Source: Amphirosellinia nigrospora
Lineage: Eukaryota > Ascomycota > Sordariomycetes > Xylariales > Xylariaceae
Reading direction: 5' to 3'
DNA length: 64,000 nucleotides
Assembly (NCBI GenBank): GCA_004123355.1
Contig: SCHM01000001.1
Coordinates: 9,000,193 to 9,064,192 of the forward strand
Position numbers and translations under genes: made by a program. Shown here piece after piece: positions 1 to 11,097 of the stretch; within the stretch, counting starts at the first letter, position 1, and each line of letters opens with the position of its first letter. The notes beneath the pieces are model-generated. The model was not told where the DNA came from and did no database searches. It was given only the letters and a program-made list of their open reading frames with translations.

Positions 1-340
1 AATGTCTTTATTTAGTAAAAGAACGAAACTAATGCCTTCAGTCAAGACAAGGCATCCCGATCGAGTTCTTACTAAACAATGGCCATCCTACCGATGATCT
101 ATGCCGCCACTAAGGCGAGTAGGAAGAAAATTGGTACCTGCGATTCGCCTGATTGTAGCCTATTGCAAATGCGGAATAACAAATACGTAGGTAGCATGTT
201 CTGGACATTATTAGGTAATTATACTTAGCTTGAAAGCGTCATCATTGTCCTTAGAACCAGATCCCGCTAGCCCGTTCCAACGCCTATGATACATAACCAC
301 CGGCCCAAGATCGTTATGCGATTTCCCCAGCCTATGTGCA
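1..340. other. No gene seen; region downstream of RPN11
   Basis: No open frame with recognisable protein sequence was found. It lies 3' of the minus-strand RPN11 copy and may hold its 3' UTR. Confidence refers to the absence of a recognisable gene. Confidence 0.4.
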
Positions 341-1464
341 TCACAACTCATCATCCTCGTCCATGTGGTCGCCGTTAGCTTGACCATTGGTAGCGCCGTC
401 CTTTTTAGGCATCGTAGTCCTTATCGATCATTGTCGGGACACGGAAACGATGTTTCCTCGATCGTTCCTGGCCAACGTCCTCTAAGTGCTTCTTCGGGTC
501 GAGTTTGCCAACGTAGCGAGTCTTGAGTTGATCCTTAGTCAACTCAGTCTCCTCCTTGACTCTCTTCTCGTATCCCTCAGCTAATGTGACGAGTCTCTTG
601 AAACGATCCTTGTTGCGCTCGCCTTCGGTCGGAAATCCTCCATCTGCAGAGCCTCAGTCCAACATGCTTGTGTAAATTCATGAGCATTTCTCCTCTAGAG
701 CGTTTCCTATAGTTGATTCCGATCGTAATAATGTCGGTTAGGCCGTGGATGAGGGCCTGTATGGAAGGCTTGTTGAGGTGACCCAAGTTAGACGTACTTT
801 GTCTAGGCTCCTGACCAAGCATCAGAGATTGTGGGTTGATGAGTCGGAAAGCATCGATAACGACCTTGCCCTTGACGGACTGTATAGGGTCGACGACGAC
901 GGCGACAGCGCGGGGGTCAGTGTTCGAAGGACTGCTGGGTGTTGATATCAACCGAGGAGGAGCCAACATCCGAAACCGGGATGGGAGTGGTACAGCAACG
1001 ACTGATTCGGGCCTAAAGGTGTCGTCAGGTGTGATGAGCTGGTGGGTAGATGGGCATCCTTACCTTCCGGTCTGTGTTAACATGTCCATCATCTTCTGCT
1101 GGAACACTGGGTCGACAGCTCGACACTGACCCGTACCGCTCTGGGCATGGCGAACACATCTACTACACGAACTGTGAAGTCATCGACAAACTCACCCAGC
1201 ATCAGACCCATAACTTCCATGGGAACACCGCTCGGCATGTCGCAACATCTTCAGTAGCGCTAAGAGGAGATGTAGACAGTCTCAGAGTTATCAATTAGGG
1301 TTTGGTATCCTGTTCAATACCCAAGTTAGTTTCTTGTCCAAGGTTTAATTGACACTACTGCGTCTTTTATTCCAGGGCGTAGTCGGAGAGCGCATACTGT
1401 TCTGCATTTCCTCCGAGGCCACCATGCCTGTGGCACCCGCGAGCATGCGGTTCAACCGATCCAT
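341..1464 (-). pseudogene. RPN11: 26S proteasome lid deubiquitinase Rpn11 (PSMD14), frame-broken copy
   Basis: Rpn11 is the JAMM/MPN metalloprotease of the proteasome lid that removes ubiquitin from substrates. In successive frames the minus strand reads as near-perfect Rpn11: a start resembling MDRLNRMLAGA, then [26 protein letters not shown], the zinc-site stretch [52 protein letters not shown], and the C-terminal tail GDHMDEDDEL with its TGA at 341-343. A 51-bp intron (about 1013-1063, GTAAGG...TTTAG) lies just before the catalytic segment, and another probably follows the first exon. About ten small indels break the frame, including between the HxH and the SxxD part of the JAMM motif. Many are one-base losses in GG, TTT or AAA runs, with hardly any substitutions. 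Seen: sequence and breaks. Inferred: consensus errors rather than true loss, since Rpn11 is essential and normally single-copy. Divergent from ROK1. Confidence 0.85.
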
Positions 1465-1970
1465 TTTGGTAGATGGGCGGATGTCGTCGGTGTCAGGTCG
1501 TAGCTATCGAGCGCCAGGGGAGGTTATAGGAGAGACGGTTGATGATGGGTCGGTATCAATGGGTATACGGGGGAAGGGCGGTTTTTGATTTGTAGTGAGT
1601 GTCGTGAAGATGACCAGAGGCTGTAATTGCGAGGTAGACGATAAATGTAGGTACAGCTGTATTACGGGGTGGAGACTGTACCTTTGAGCTTGACGTGACG
1701 AACCCAGGTCTGCCTGCAGGTGGGAGCCGCAGCTTACCTAACGCCGGTTGACAGGAAGGACAAGGTTTTACCTGACTCACGATATGTACTTATGACATGC
1801 AGAATTACACCGACCCGATCTATGCATGCGGGGCAGCTATGCACTTACCAAGTTTGTAATCCGCTCAATCAATCGCACTTGTACCTTTCTTATCTTATCA
1901 CCGGCGCAGCTTATATTTTCCTGTTGCGCCTGAACACCCTCACTACTTTCTATCGTGTGTGCCATCCGTC
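1465..1970. promoter_or_regulatory. Divergent intergenic region between RPN11 and ROK1
   Basis: About 0.5 kb separates the two start codons, so it should hold both promoters. No clear TATA box or known operator was recognised. Small open frames here show no protein-like sequence. Confidence 0.35.
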
Positions 1971-4048
1971 ATGGATGTCCTTAAGATTCTATCGCGCGGG
2001 CTAAGAAGACTAGTTCCAGCAATCTTTCCAATTCAAATCAGCTCCGAAAAAGATACAAAACCCTCAGCTATACCGCGACAAGGGATTGAAGCGGAAGAGA
2101 AATGAAGAGGATCAATTTGGCCAGGGCCATGACGATGATGAGGTTGAGGACCCATCGCTTGATTTCTTTGCCCCTCGAGAGTCTAAGGAACCTAAGCGCT
2201 CCGTGCTACCAACCGTAGTCCCAGATCCGTCCAAAGAGAAGCTTAAACCCGAACCTTCCCTTCTAGACGACGAGGACGTGCGGCAAGTCTTACGATCACA
2301 CCGTCTCAAGTTTACGCTGCTGTCAAACACGAAGATCAGAAGGCAAAGGTCACAAAATCAAAGAAGAAGAAAAAGGAAGCCTCGAAGGTCATATCAAAGG
2401 ATGCGAAAAAGGTCCTCTTTCCACAACCCTTAGTCTCCTTCACACAATTGCGCACTGCGTGGAAATTGTCGCCTCGGCTAGAAGAGAATTTGTCGAGTCA
2501 AGGCTATCGGATACCTACTGAGGTACAGTTGGGATCCCTTCCCCTTCTGATCCAACCCGACAAGGCCATTCCTGCTACAGCAGCCACCGAGCTGGGTATA
2601 GAACCAAATGACGGCATTCATTTTCTTGCAGTGGCTCCGACAGGGAGCGGGAAGACCTTGGCATTTTTAATTCCCGCCATTAATGACGTGCTACGACGAA
2701 GGGCTGAAATCACGAAAGATCGGGTATTGGAAACAATTGTCGTGGTTCCTACAAGAGAACTGGCCGAGCAGATCGCTAACGAAGGGCGAAAAATAACGAA
2801 AAATACTGGGGTCAAGATTGTGATGATGAGGAAGGGAATGAAAATACCAACCGATGGCCAAGCTGAGGACGAGGATGACAGCAACGCATCAAGCTCGGAA
2901 ACCGACGACAACGACGACTCTGACACCAGTCACCACAACGAAAACGATGATGCGAACCAGAAACCGCTCACGAAAGCCGATTTTCTTATCACAACACCCC
3001 TAATGCTGGGAAATTTTCTAAAGTCTAGAAAATTACCCACCGTTCAATCATTAATTCTTGATGAGGCAGATGTCCTTCTGGAGCAGCGATTCCTGGAGCA
3101 AACTCTCCAGATATGGTCGCTTGTGCCAACCCTTCCTTGCGACTGAGGTGTTTTTCTGCCACCATGGAGCACACGTCGAAGAATTGATTTCAAATCAGCT
3201 GAGCACACGAAATGCCGCCGTCGTACTACTCCGCTCGTACGCCTTGTGTGTGGTTTTGAAAGATACAGCAGTTCCGAGCATCAGCCACAAACTGGTCTAC
3301 TGTGCAACTGAACGAGGAAAGCTCTTTGCTCTACGGCAAATACTACATCCCCAGTCATCAGGTCCTCAGTCCCTCAAATGAACCTTCCAATTCTTGTGTT
3401 TACGCAGACAATTGAGCGTGCTACGGCTCTACACGGTGAGCTGAAGTTCGACTTCCCGCTAGAAGCTGGTGGACCGTCGCGAATTGCCGCGCTTCATTCC
3501 TCTCTGTCCGACTCTGCTCGTTCGGAGATTGTGCGAAGATTTAGGTCCGGCGAGATTTGGGCTTTGGTGACGACGATATTCTCATGAGGGGCCTCGATTT
3601 TCGGGGCGTATCCGGGGTTGTAAATTACGACGTTCCTACTTCGGCCGCCGCTTACGTGCATCGAGTGGGACGAACTGGCCGAGCGGGGGAACAAGGGACC
3701 GCCTGCACACACTTTACACTAATGATGACGTCGCTTACCTGAAGAGTATTGCCAACGTTATCACTTGAGTGAAAAGCAAGCTGCAAGACAGGTGACGAGG
3801 GTTGTACCGAAGTGGTCCTCGATTCTCTGCGAAGTTAGTAAAGAAGAGAAGAAGAAACTTAAGCAGCGTGGAATCGAATCACGACGTGGAAATACGACCA
3901 AGATCACCACTAAGAGTGCAGGGAGAGAAGGAAGGAGAATAATAAACGTGAAGCCATCGAGAATAGCAAGAAGAGGAAGTTGCAGGGGCCTGGCCATGAT
4001 ACCCAAGAAGAAACTAATGATAATGAGTGGGATGGTCTCGACGATTGA
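1971..4048 (+). pseudogene. ROK1: ATP-dependent DEAD-box RNA helicase Rok1 (DDX52), frame-broken copy
   Basis: Rok1 is a nucleolar DEAD-box helicase needed for 18S rRNA processing. The start MDVLKILSRG matches the family. Then follow KRKRNEEDQFGQ, the Q-motif region YRIPTEVQLGSLPLLIQ, motif I APTGSGKT (about 2635-2660), motif Ia VVPTRELAEQ, motif II as DEAD (LILDEADVLLEQR, about 3050-3085), [38 protein letters not shown], motif [12 protein letters not shown], a basic tail KEEKKKLKQRGIESRR and an acidic end NDNEWDGLDD with stop at 4046-4048. An Asp/Ser-rich insert sits between motifs Ia and II. No intron is needed. About eight frame changes occur, several explained by one lost base in a run (for example TTT to TT before SEKQA, GG to G before DILMRG). 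The domain order is complete, so a functional gene in the living strain is likely. Confidence 0.85.
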
Positions 4049-4853
4049 TTGATTCGGGTAGCGTCGATTTGGGACAGCTCCAAACCAAAATACATATTCG
4101 TTCACATCGAAATAGGCATTTGCTCAGGCTCGATCGACACTTCAAGCCTTTACTATAGATAATCCTTTTTGACTGCTTCTGGTTGGTTCTTACGCTGAGT
4201 GCCACTCGCACTATGTCAGTACTACGGCCAGTTCGGAGTAACACATAAGAATCGTATGCGTTCACCTCTCGAACCATTGTGTTCACATACTGGATCTTCA
4301 TCCCGTTAGTACTACTAGCAAACAATAACGCTGTCCCTCGTTTGATTACGAGCAGCGGATACAGGCTCTCTAGGCTTTCGCGAATAATACAGTAATGTAT
4401 CATCACTTTTTAACGGGGCGGTTGACTGTGAATATCCCTCTGTGAATCATTCGGTACCCGAGATGTCTATAAATCACATGGCGACTCCAGCTTCTTATGC
4501 GTCTATATTTTGCTCTGTAGTTACGTATCTTGAAGATGAGATAGCTTTGTTGTTCACAACGGCTTGACTCGTATCCGATTGCCTGAATCGAGAGCATCTT
4601 AACGGCGCCGTTAAGAACGTACAGTAACTTTTAAGTGTGGTATTAAATAGTGTCTCGAACAACGAGTACATAAACCTAAAGGTGAGATAATTCAATACTG
4701 GAAGCTGATTCTTCTAACAACTTCTACCTCATCTTTTGTTGATTGTTACTTACACGTCTCTGTCCCCTTATAGCCAAACTATCCGGTTTCCAGTTCGTCA
4801 AATAAGCCATATAACCGACTCTCCCCTCCGTTTCGGGATTCATCATATTTGCC
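4049..4853. other. Intergenic, nothing recognised
   Basis: Short open frames on both strands here have no recognisable protein character. It is the 3' side of ROK1. Confidence 0.4.
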
Positions 4854-5096
4854 ATGTGTAATAGCATCAAGGTACAGGTCGTCTGCGGAACCTGCGAGGC
4901 AGAAATGTACGCGGCGAGATACATCGCGGAAAAGTGTAAGGAGGCACGCATGGCGTATCGCGAGTTCGGACAATGTAGCTCGGGTATTACTGAGGTCGAT
5001 AGAAATATCAGGCGCCAGTGCGATGGCTGCAAGAGAACCCGCGGGCAGGGGGAGTGGGCTGGTCAGTTGAGGGACGGTGGTCATTATGTATGGTGA
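4854..5096 (+). CDS. Small cysteine-rich protein of unknown function (80 aa)
   Basis: An uninterrupted 80-codon frame begins at ATG with context GCCATGT and ends in TGA. It contains seven cysteines, including MC at the start, CGTCEAEMYAARYIAEKC, GQCSSG and RRQCDGCK, which gives two CxxC pairs and an amphipathic helix between them. The layout recalls the small intracellular Cys-rich proteins starting MC...CG that are common in ascomycetes. No signal peptide is seen. The opposite strand also has two open frames over the same interval, so strand choice rests on the patterned cysteines. Function unknown. Confidence 0.4.
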   Translation: MCNSIKVQVVCGTCEAEMYAARYIAEKCKEARMAYREFGQCSSGITEVDRNIRRQCDGCKRTRGQGEWAGQLRDGGHYVW

Positions 5097-6761
5097 TTTA
5101 GCGATGCTCGCTATTGCATCTACAAAAATGGCATTATGGTAGGCCGGATTTTATGTCGAGCACCAACAACTGTTTTTGACAAACGATATCGACAACCCTT
5201 AGAATAGGCCTGAAGACGAGAAGAACGGGGGGTTTGGCAGAGGTTTGTCGTCAACGTAACACTCAACACCCCCAAACCTCCCCCCGACTCAAAAAAGAAA
5301 AGAAAAAACCAATTAGTCACCAGCAATCCGAAACTATCTGATTTATTATAAGGCTACATGGGTATTAGACCTTTACGTACTTAGTCATGACATATAATTG
5401 GTTATCGGCGGAGGAATAGCGTCTTGAAAGTCCTCCACGAATGCTGGTCAATGGAGGTTATCGTTAAGTGATTAAATTGAATTGTTTTTATAAGGCCTCC
5501 CAGTGTGAGTTCGCTAATATGAATATGTCGACCGTGTTTTATTGTTGATTGAAAACTCTGACAAGTTCGGCTATGCCGGCTATTGCACAAAGAGTATGAG
5601 GTAACAGCACATATGAAGACCCCTCACGGTGGGCTGCTCAATTCCTCAATTAATCTACATCAAGTCCTACATCATCAACCAAATATTGTCATGGCATGGG
5701 CTTACATGCAACCCTGCTGCAGCTATCAAGTGAGCTCCGAGCCAATCAGCGTGCTAGTCACTTACCCCAGCTTAGGTGACCTTGTTTTTGTATCAAATAA
5801 TAGAAGTGATGGCTGCATCCTGAGTCAAGGAAGAATCGATGTCTATACTAGGAGTTGTTCTCGCTGACTCGACATACTTAAATGATTGGATGGTCGTGAT
5901 TCTTGACACTATCGACGAAGCTTGGCTCACCGAGAGCCCATATTAAGGGCGCGAACGGAACACATCGCTGAGGACCGTTGAAATAAAACGGCGGGACGAG
6001 GTCGAAGCTTCATTGTAACAAATGATTGAACTTTAATCCAAGATCAATATTCTCATTTAGAACCTGTTTCTTGCTGGCTACAAGTACTCGACTATTATTG
6101 CCCTATACTACGTGCAGCTTTCATTCTATCCCGACGTGGGAGATCTTGGCGGTCCTATCTGATCGACCTCTTTGGTCGGACAAGCTTAAACCCACCTATG
6201 AATCACGAATAATCAGAAAAAGGTAACTGTAGGAAGCACTCCAAGACAGATTGAGGACATCATGCATTTGATATAACTAATCAGAAGACGTGGTTTCGAG
6301 GGTGTGAGGTTCGGGGTTTCGCGGGGTCCGGATCTGACCACTTCGCTCGCATGCTTCTTTGGCACATTGCAACGTACGGTGGCTTTACTTACTGCGATCG
6401 GCTAACACCCGAGCCTTTCGTATGTATTTGCGACTCGGTGTTTTTACGGTGCCCACTCAGCAGAGACGTGACAGCATCAGAGGTCGGCTCACCCACTTCG
6501 GAGGGTTTCGGTTCAGTTGACGTTCTGACGGGAGCACAAATCGGGCCATCAAATTCTCGTATAAACATTGATCAACGTATAGGTCCCTGGTATATAATAA
6601 TTGTGATAACGTAGTGCTTACGATACATGTTGGAGTGTTGATCACATATATAGCTTGAAGCGACGGGCTGTTTTATACGTATTTCCTTGGCCCGTCTGCT
6701 AACTGTATATTGTGACTTCTTGGTTGTTAGTAGTTTTTGGTCTGTCTCCTTGCGAATCACG
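5097..6761. other. Long intergenic region, nothing recognised
   Basis: About 1.7 kb of moderately AT-rich DNA with only short frames of no protein-like character. The right part should contain the promoter of the monooxygenase gene that follows. Confidence 0.4.
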
Positions 6762-8592
6762 ATGGCAGATAAGTTTATTCATCAATCCGACGACACAAAT
6801 GCAGGTCGAGATACTGTCAAAAGGTTAGAAGGTCCCATACATGCTGAGAGACATACACGGATCGTCGTAATCGGCGCTGGAGCATCAGGCCTACTCGTGG
6901 CCTACAAGCTTCAAAAAGACTTCAAAAACTTCAGTTTAACGATTTACGAGAAGAATCCTTCGATATCAGGAACCTGGTTTGAGAATAGGTATCCGGGGTA
7001 GGCATTACTTCAGAAGATGTGTCTCAATGACGAATGATACAAATGGACTGACAAGTGCTAGATGTGCTTGTGACGTTCCCTCGCATAACTACACGTGGAG
7101 CTTTGAACCCAAGCCAGATTGGTCTTCTGTGTACGCTTCATCTAAAGAGATATACGAGTACTTTGACGGCTTCGCTAAAAGGTACAATCTAATACGTCCG
7201 TTTATGAAGTGATCGGTGCGTACTGGAATAACGATAAGAGCGAGTATGATATGAATATCAAAGACACCGCGAACGATCTCGTAGTTACTGATCACTGCGA
7301 CATCTTGATTAATGCATGTGGCGTCCTTAATGATTGGCGCTGGCCTGACATTCCCGGCTTGTTCGATTACGAGGGCACACTCTTACATACAGCAAATTGG
7401 GATGAAAGCGTGCAGCTCGAAGGAAAGCGCGTTGGTCTCATCGGCAATGGATCATCGGCCATCCAAGTCTTACCCGCTATTCGAGAAAAATGTAGCAGGG
7501 TTACCACCTTCATTCGCAACCCTACGTGGGTTTCACCCGCCACGGGTCTCGAGCAACACGCATTTAGCGAAGAGGAAAAGTCCGACTTCGCAAACAAACC
7601 TGGTGCCCTCCTAGAATATCGAGCAAAGGTCGAAGCTGGGCTGAACGCATCATTCGGCATCTTCGTAAGAGACAACAAGCTCCAAGAAGACACATTCGCC
7701 TTTATGTGCGATCAGATGAAACAAAAGCTTGGCGATGGCTATTTAGAGTCGAAGTTGATCCCGAATACAGCGTCGGCTGCCGCCGATTCACTCCGGGTAT
7801 CGATTATCTTGAGTCACTGACCAAGCCCAACGTTGAGGTCGTTATCGGAAAAATCAATTCCATCACTGAGTCTGGTTGTGTGTGTGACGACGGAAGGAGT
7901 ATCCCGTCGACGTGCTTATCTGCGCGACAGGTTTTGATACCTATTTTCGACCTCGATTCCCCATCGTCTCGCATCAAGGAGAGAATCTTCAAGATAAGTG
8001 GGCGACAGATCCTCAGTCATACTTGGGCGTAGCTGCTGCCGGGTTCCCGAACTACTTCACCATCTTAGGGCCTACTAGTCCGATCGGTAACGGTCCTGTG
8101 CTCTATGGCGTAGAGACCCAGGTCGACTGGATATGCAAGTTCATCGATCTCTATCAAACAACCAATATTAAGATGTTCAGTCCGAAAGAGGAGGCCGTCC
8201 AAGACTTCGTAAAATTCAAGGACTACTTCATGAAGCGGACGGTATGGACAGATTCCTGTCAGTCGTGGTACAAGAATCGAGACGACGGACGCATCTTCGC
8301 CCTGTGGCCCGGTAGCACATTACACTATGTCGAGTGTATGAAAAATGTACGTCTTGATGACTTCGAGATCACCTATGCTGGTAACCGCTTCGCCTGGCTA
8401 GGTAATGGGTTTTCGCAGACGGAGCTCGACAAGACAGCGGACTTGGCGTACTATATCCGAGAAAACGACGATGATAGTATCCCTTTGTCCACTGCCGGTC
8501 AGAGAAAGCTACTTACGAAGAGTGGTAAGATCAAAGATGGCGCATCGGCGCAATGGTCAAATGCACTTGACTTGTTTTCAGGAGGTCGTTGA
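6762..8592 (+). CDS. Flavin-dependent Baeyer-Villiger-type monooxygenase, frame-broken
   Basis: An FAD- and NADPH-binding monooxygenase that would insert oxygen next to a carbonyl or hydroxylate a lipid-like or polyketide substrate. Start MADKFIHQSD. The FAD Rossmann motif is VVIGAGASGLL. NRYPG is followed by CACDVPSHNYTWSF across a 64-bp intron (6998-7061). The second Rossmann motif is VGLIGNGSSAIQVLP. The BVMO fingerprint is YEGTLLHTANWD (Tyr replaces the first Phe), and the ATG motif is LICATGFDTYFRPRFP. The C-terminus is complete to DLFSGGR. The frame changes near 7190-7215 (twice), 7770 and 7905, each repairable by small indels. The domain order matches fungal FMOs of the stcW/moxY type used in secondary metabolism. 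It stands alone here, without a backbone synthase nearby, so no substrate can be named. Confidence 0.8.
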
Positions 8593-9025
8593 GGGTTTAA
8601 TGATATGTGAGCTACACGAATGGGTGTTGAATTGTGCCTGTGCCTCATCCCTCACAGGTCCCAGTCACATAACAATAGTATTTTACATGCCAGCACCCCT
8701 GTCAATTACCCCTAATTTTCCTTGACCTAATTTGCCCCTTCGTGAAGTTCTTCTACAATCTTGCCGTACTTTCACTCTACCTCTCAATCGTTTCCACCCA
8801 CTCATCCTTTAAGCATTATAAAGTGCATCCCCCATATAAGCCTCTCTCTCACCACTCACTACCTCATTAATTGTCTTATCGCACAGCAGGCGCTCAAGTA
8901 TACGTGGACACGGACCCAAAGTGTACGGGTAATTGAGGACATCAAGAAGTACGGAGATTGGATACCTGAGAATAAGTAGACTTATGTATCTATAGATCAT
9001 AATAAAAAGAAGAAAAAAGAAGGAA
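8593..9025. other. Intergenic between FMO and tRNA-Trp
   Basis: AT-rich spacer. Pyrimidine-rich stretches occur around 8760-8880. No gene recognised. Confidence 0.4.
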
Positions 9026-9097
9026 TGAAGCTGGCCCGATTTGAACGGACAACCTTTGGGTCTGGAATCCAACGCGCTACCGTTGCGCCACAGCTCC
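9026..9097 (-). tRNA. tRNA-Trp (CCA)
   Basis: The minus strand folds as a 72-nt cloverleaf. The 7-bp acceptor is GGAGCTG/CAGCTTC (one G-U pair), the D stem GCGC/GCGC with loop AACGGTA, and the anticodon stem TTGGA/CCCAA (one mismatch) around loop TTCCAGA, giving anticodon CCA. The T arm is GTCCG/CGGGC with loop TTCAAAT, and the discriminator base is A. No intron. A CCA anticodon reads UGG, tryptophan. A run of T follows on the minus strand just 3' of the gene, fitting a Pol III terminator. Confidence 0.9.
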
Positions 9098-9979
9098 ATG
9101 AACTCTTGAGATTCTCTTGATTAGGGCATCTCATGACGTGACGTACTATTCTTGGGACGCTGAGTTGGGAATGATTGTAGCTATCACATCTATCCGAGAT
9201 GGGCGACATATAACTCAAATGTTCTTGGATTTGGTTCATGTCTGTTGTAGTCAGTGAGTCGGGGCTTGGCGCGCTGTAGTAAGGCGACCGCTACCTCGAT
9301 GCTGCGCTCCTCAGGTTGCTTGAACTTCCGCCTGATCATTAAACTATAAAGTTGCTAAGTCGCCGATGGGTCTGGTAAATTGCCTATAACTTTGTCTCAT
9401 TCTCTTGCGCTTGCTCGGAAGTGTCGGGGCCGTCGGAAGCACTGGGAGTATTAGGTGTGTCGGGAACGCGAGGGGGCGGAGGCTATAGGGCCTGACGACG
9501 ACAGGTGTAGCGAGAGTGACAATGGTTCGGGCAACGAGAGATTCCGGTTCTTTCGGCACTTGAGGAGCTTTCGGTGACGCGAACGACCTACTTTGCTGCT
9601 CTTTGTCTTCCTGATTCATGATGAGCTCGAATATCTGGAAAGAGAAGTATGTGTGTAGGTGTGGCAATGCACATCAGAGAGTTTTAGGGCATGGGGGCTT
9701 GGATGTGTGTACTTGCTGGAGGCTACCATATAAAGTGAAAGTTAATTGATTGTTAGGATAACTATAGCATGAGAAGTATCGACCAAAATATGTTTGAACA
9801 TAAAAGCCCCAAAGCGATTATTTAGAGCCATAGCCGGGAAATGCATCGCGTACCTTGCTACACTTGGGATTCCTGCCCACTCCGAGAATGATGTCTTACG
9901 TTATTAGCTCACTCGTCGAAAACTGATTGCTGCTGATTCTATTATAACGAAAACACAGGCCTCAAAAAGACTAACTCAT
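9098..9979. other. Intergenic; possible short minus-strand coding remnant
   Basis: On the minus strand an ATG at 9619 opens a hydrophilic frame beginning MNQEDKEQQSRSFASPK. A second short stretch near 9240-9340 reads RRKFKQPEERSIEVAVALLQ in another frame. Together they could be a small frame-broken gene, but no family is recognised. The rest shows nothing. Confidence 0.2.
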
Positions 9980-10347
9980 TGTGACAAGGGCTCGGCGAGA
10001 GGGCTTAGAAGTGGTTCCATTAAATCATAATCAACCAAGGTGTCATGATAGTCTAAGTCTCTATTCTGTAGGTAGGAGGACTCCGTGCCCTTTTATGCTC
10101 GAATTTCTTCCCATCTTCCTACAGCCTCGCGGACCTCCGTGGGCCTGAATAGAGAACTGTGTAATCGGAGTCTATATGTCTCAGTGTTCTATCTCAGCTT
10201 TCGGTAAACGACTGAGACTCACGAGATTCGTACAACTTCATACGACTCTGTATAAATCCGCCAGCATCGTAGGGTAGTATTTAGTGAGATCCGCGCGAGA
10301 TCTGTGTGATAATCATAAACTTCATTCTAACAAACTAGTAACTCACA
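9980..10347 (-). repeat. Decayed solo LTR, same family as 24993-25345 and 44015-44364
   Basis: The plus strand starts TGTGACAAGGGCTC and then follows the copy at 44015 through TGCCC(T)TTTATGCTC, CGGACCTCCG and CTGAGACTCACGA, with many differences. The right boundary is uncertain: either the TGTGATAATC near 10305 or the CTCACA near 10347. No target duplication could be found, which fits an older copy. Strand is given relative to the TATA-containing orientation of the 27495 copy. Confidence 0.55.
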
Positions 10348-11097
10348 TCATACGACCACGCTTGGTTGATTATAGAACCGGACTGGGTTATACTCTTTGA
10401 GTCTTTCAAGTGTGTCCGTCTTTGAAGGTCTAAAGCTCAATTGCGAAGTTAATTCGAATAAAGGAATATTATGACTTGATCGAAATTTTGCTGTGGTCTT
10501 TCTGTTGAGTCATGGTTGCTTTGAAGGAAGCAAAACCTAGATTCGATAAGCCACTTTGATACAATTGTAATACAGTTCCGATGTACTAATAATACCTACC
10601 TAAGTGTACCTACAACAGTTCGCCTACTTAGGTAATTTAAGTACCTAGGTCAGTAGTCAGTGGTTACTATACTTGCCTAACACCACTAATTCTCTGCTGC
10701 TATGTTGATCAAAGAGACTTATAGCTCACTAGGTACCTAACCGCAGTACAAGCACGCGTACAGGTGAGTTAGGTATGTACGCGTTTGGCAGAATATTGCA
10801 ACCCCATGCTGCAACTTGAATTCCTCTTTAAATCTCTCTTACCCTTACGCTTACCACTCTGATTGTTATCAATAGACAGCAGCCACGCGCACCATTTTGA
10901 TCGTGAAATATCAAGTTTCACATCAAAGAATAAGGGCCATCTATCAGGCATCCTTTACTTGTGGTAGGCAATAGAGGCTTACTATTGTGCATGGGTCTCT
11001 CAACCCATATCAGTGGGCGCTTTCTAACTACATATAGGAAGTCTCTTGGTCTACGCCTGCGTGTCTTGTGTGCCTCGTGACACAATTAACTGAAACG
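10348..11097. other. Intergenic with TAGGTA-rich segments
   Basis: Short degenerate repeats of GTACCTA/TAGGTAC occur around 10590-10770, a common feature of ascomycete intergenic DNA. The right end should contain the promoter of the zinc-knuckle gene. No gene recognised. Confidence 0.4.

Noticed and set aside
577-969. 130-residue minus-strand ORF as a gene of its own
   Set aside because: Its middle is Rpn11 sequence; the ORF is one frame segment of the larger broken RPN11 copy.
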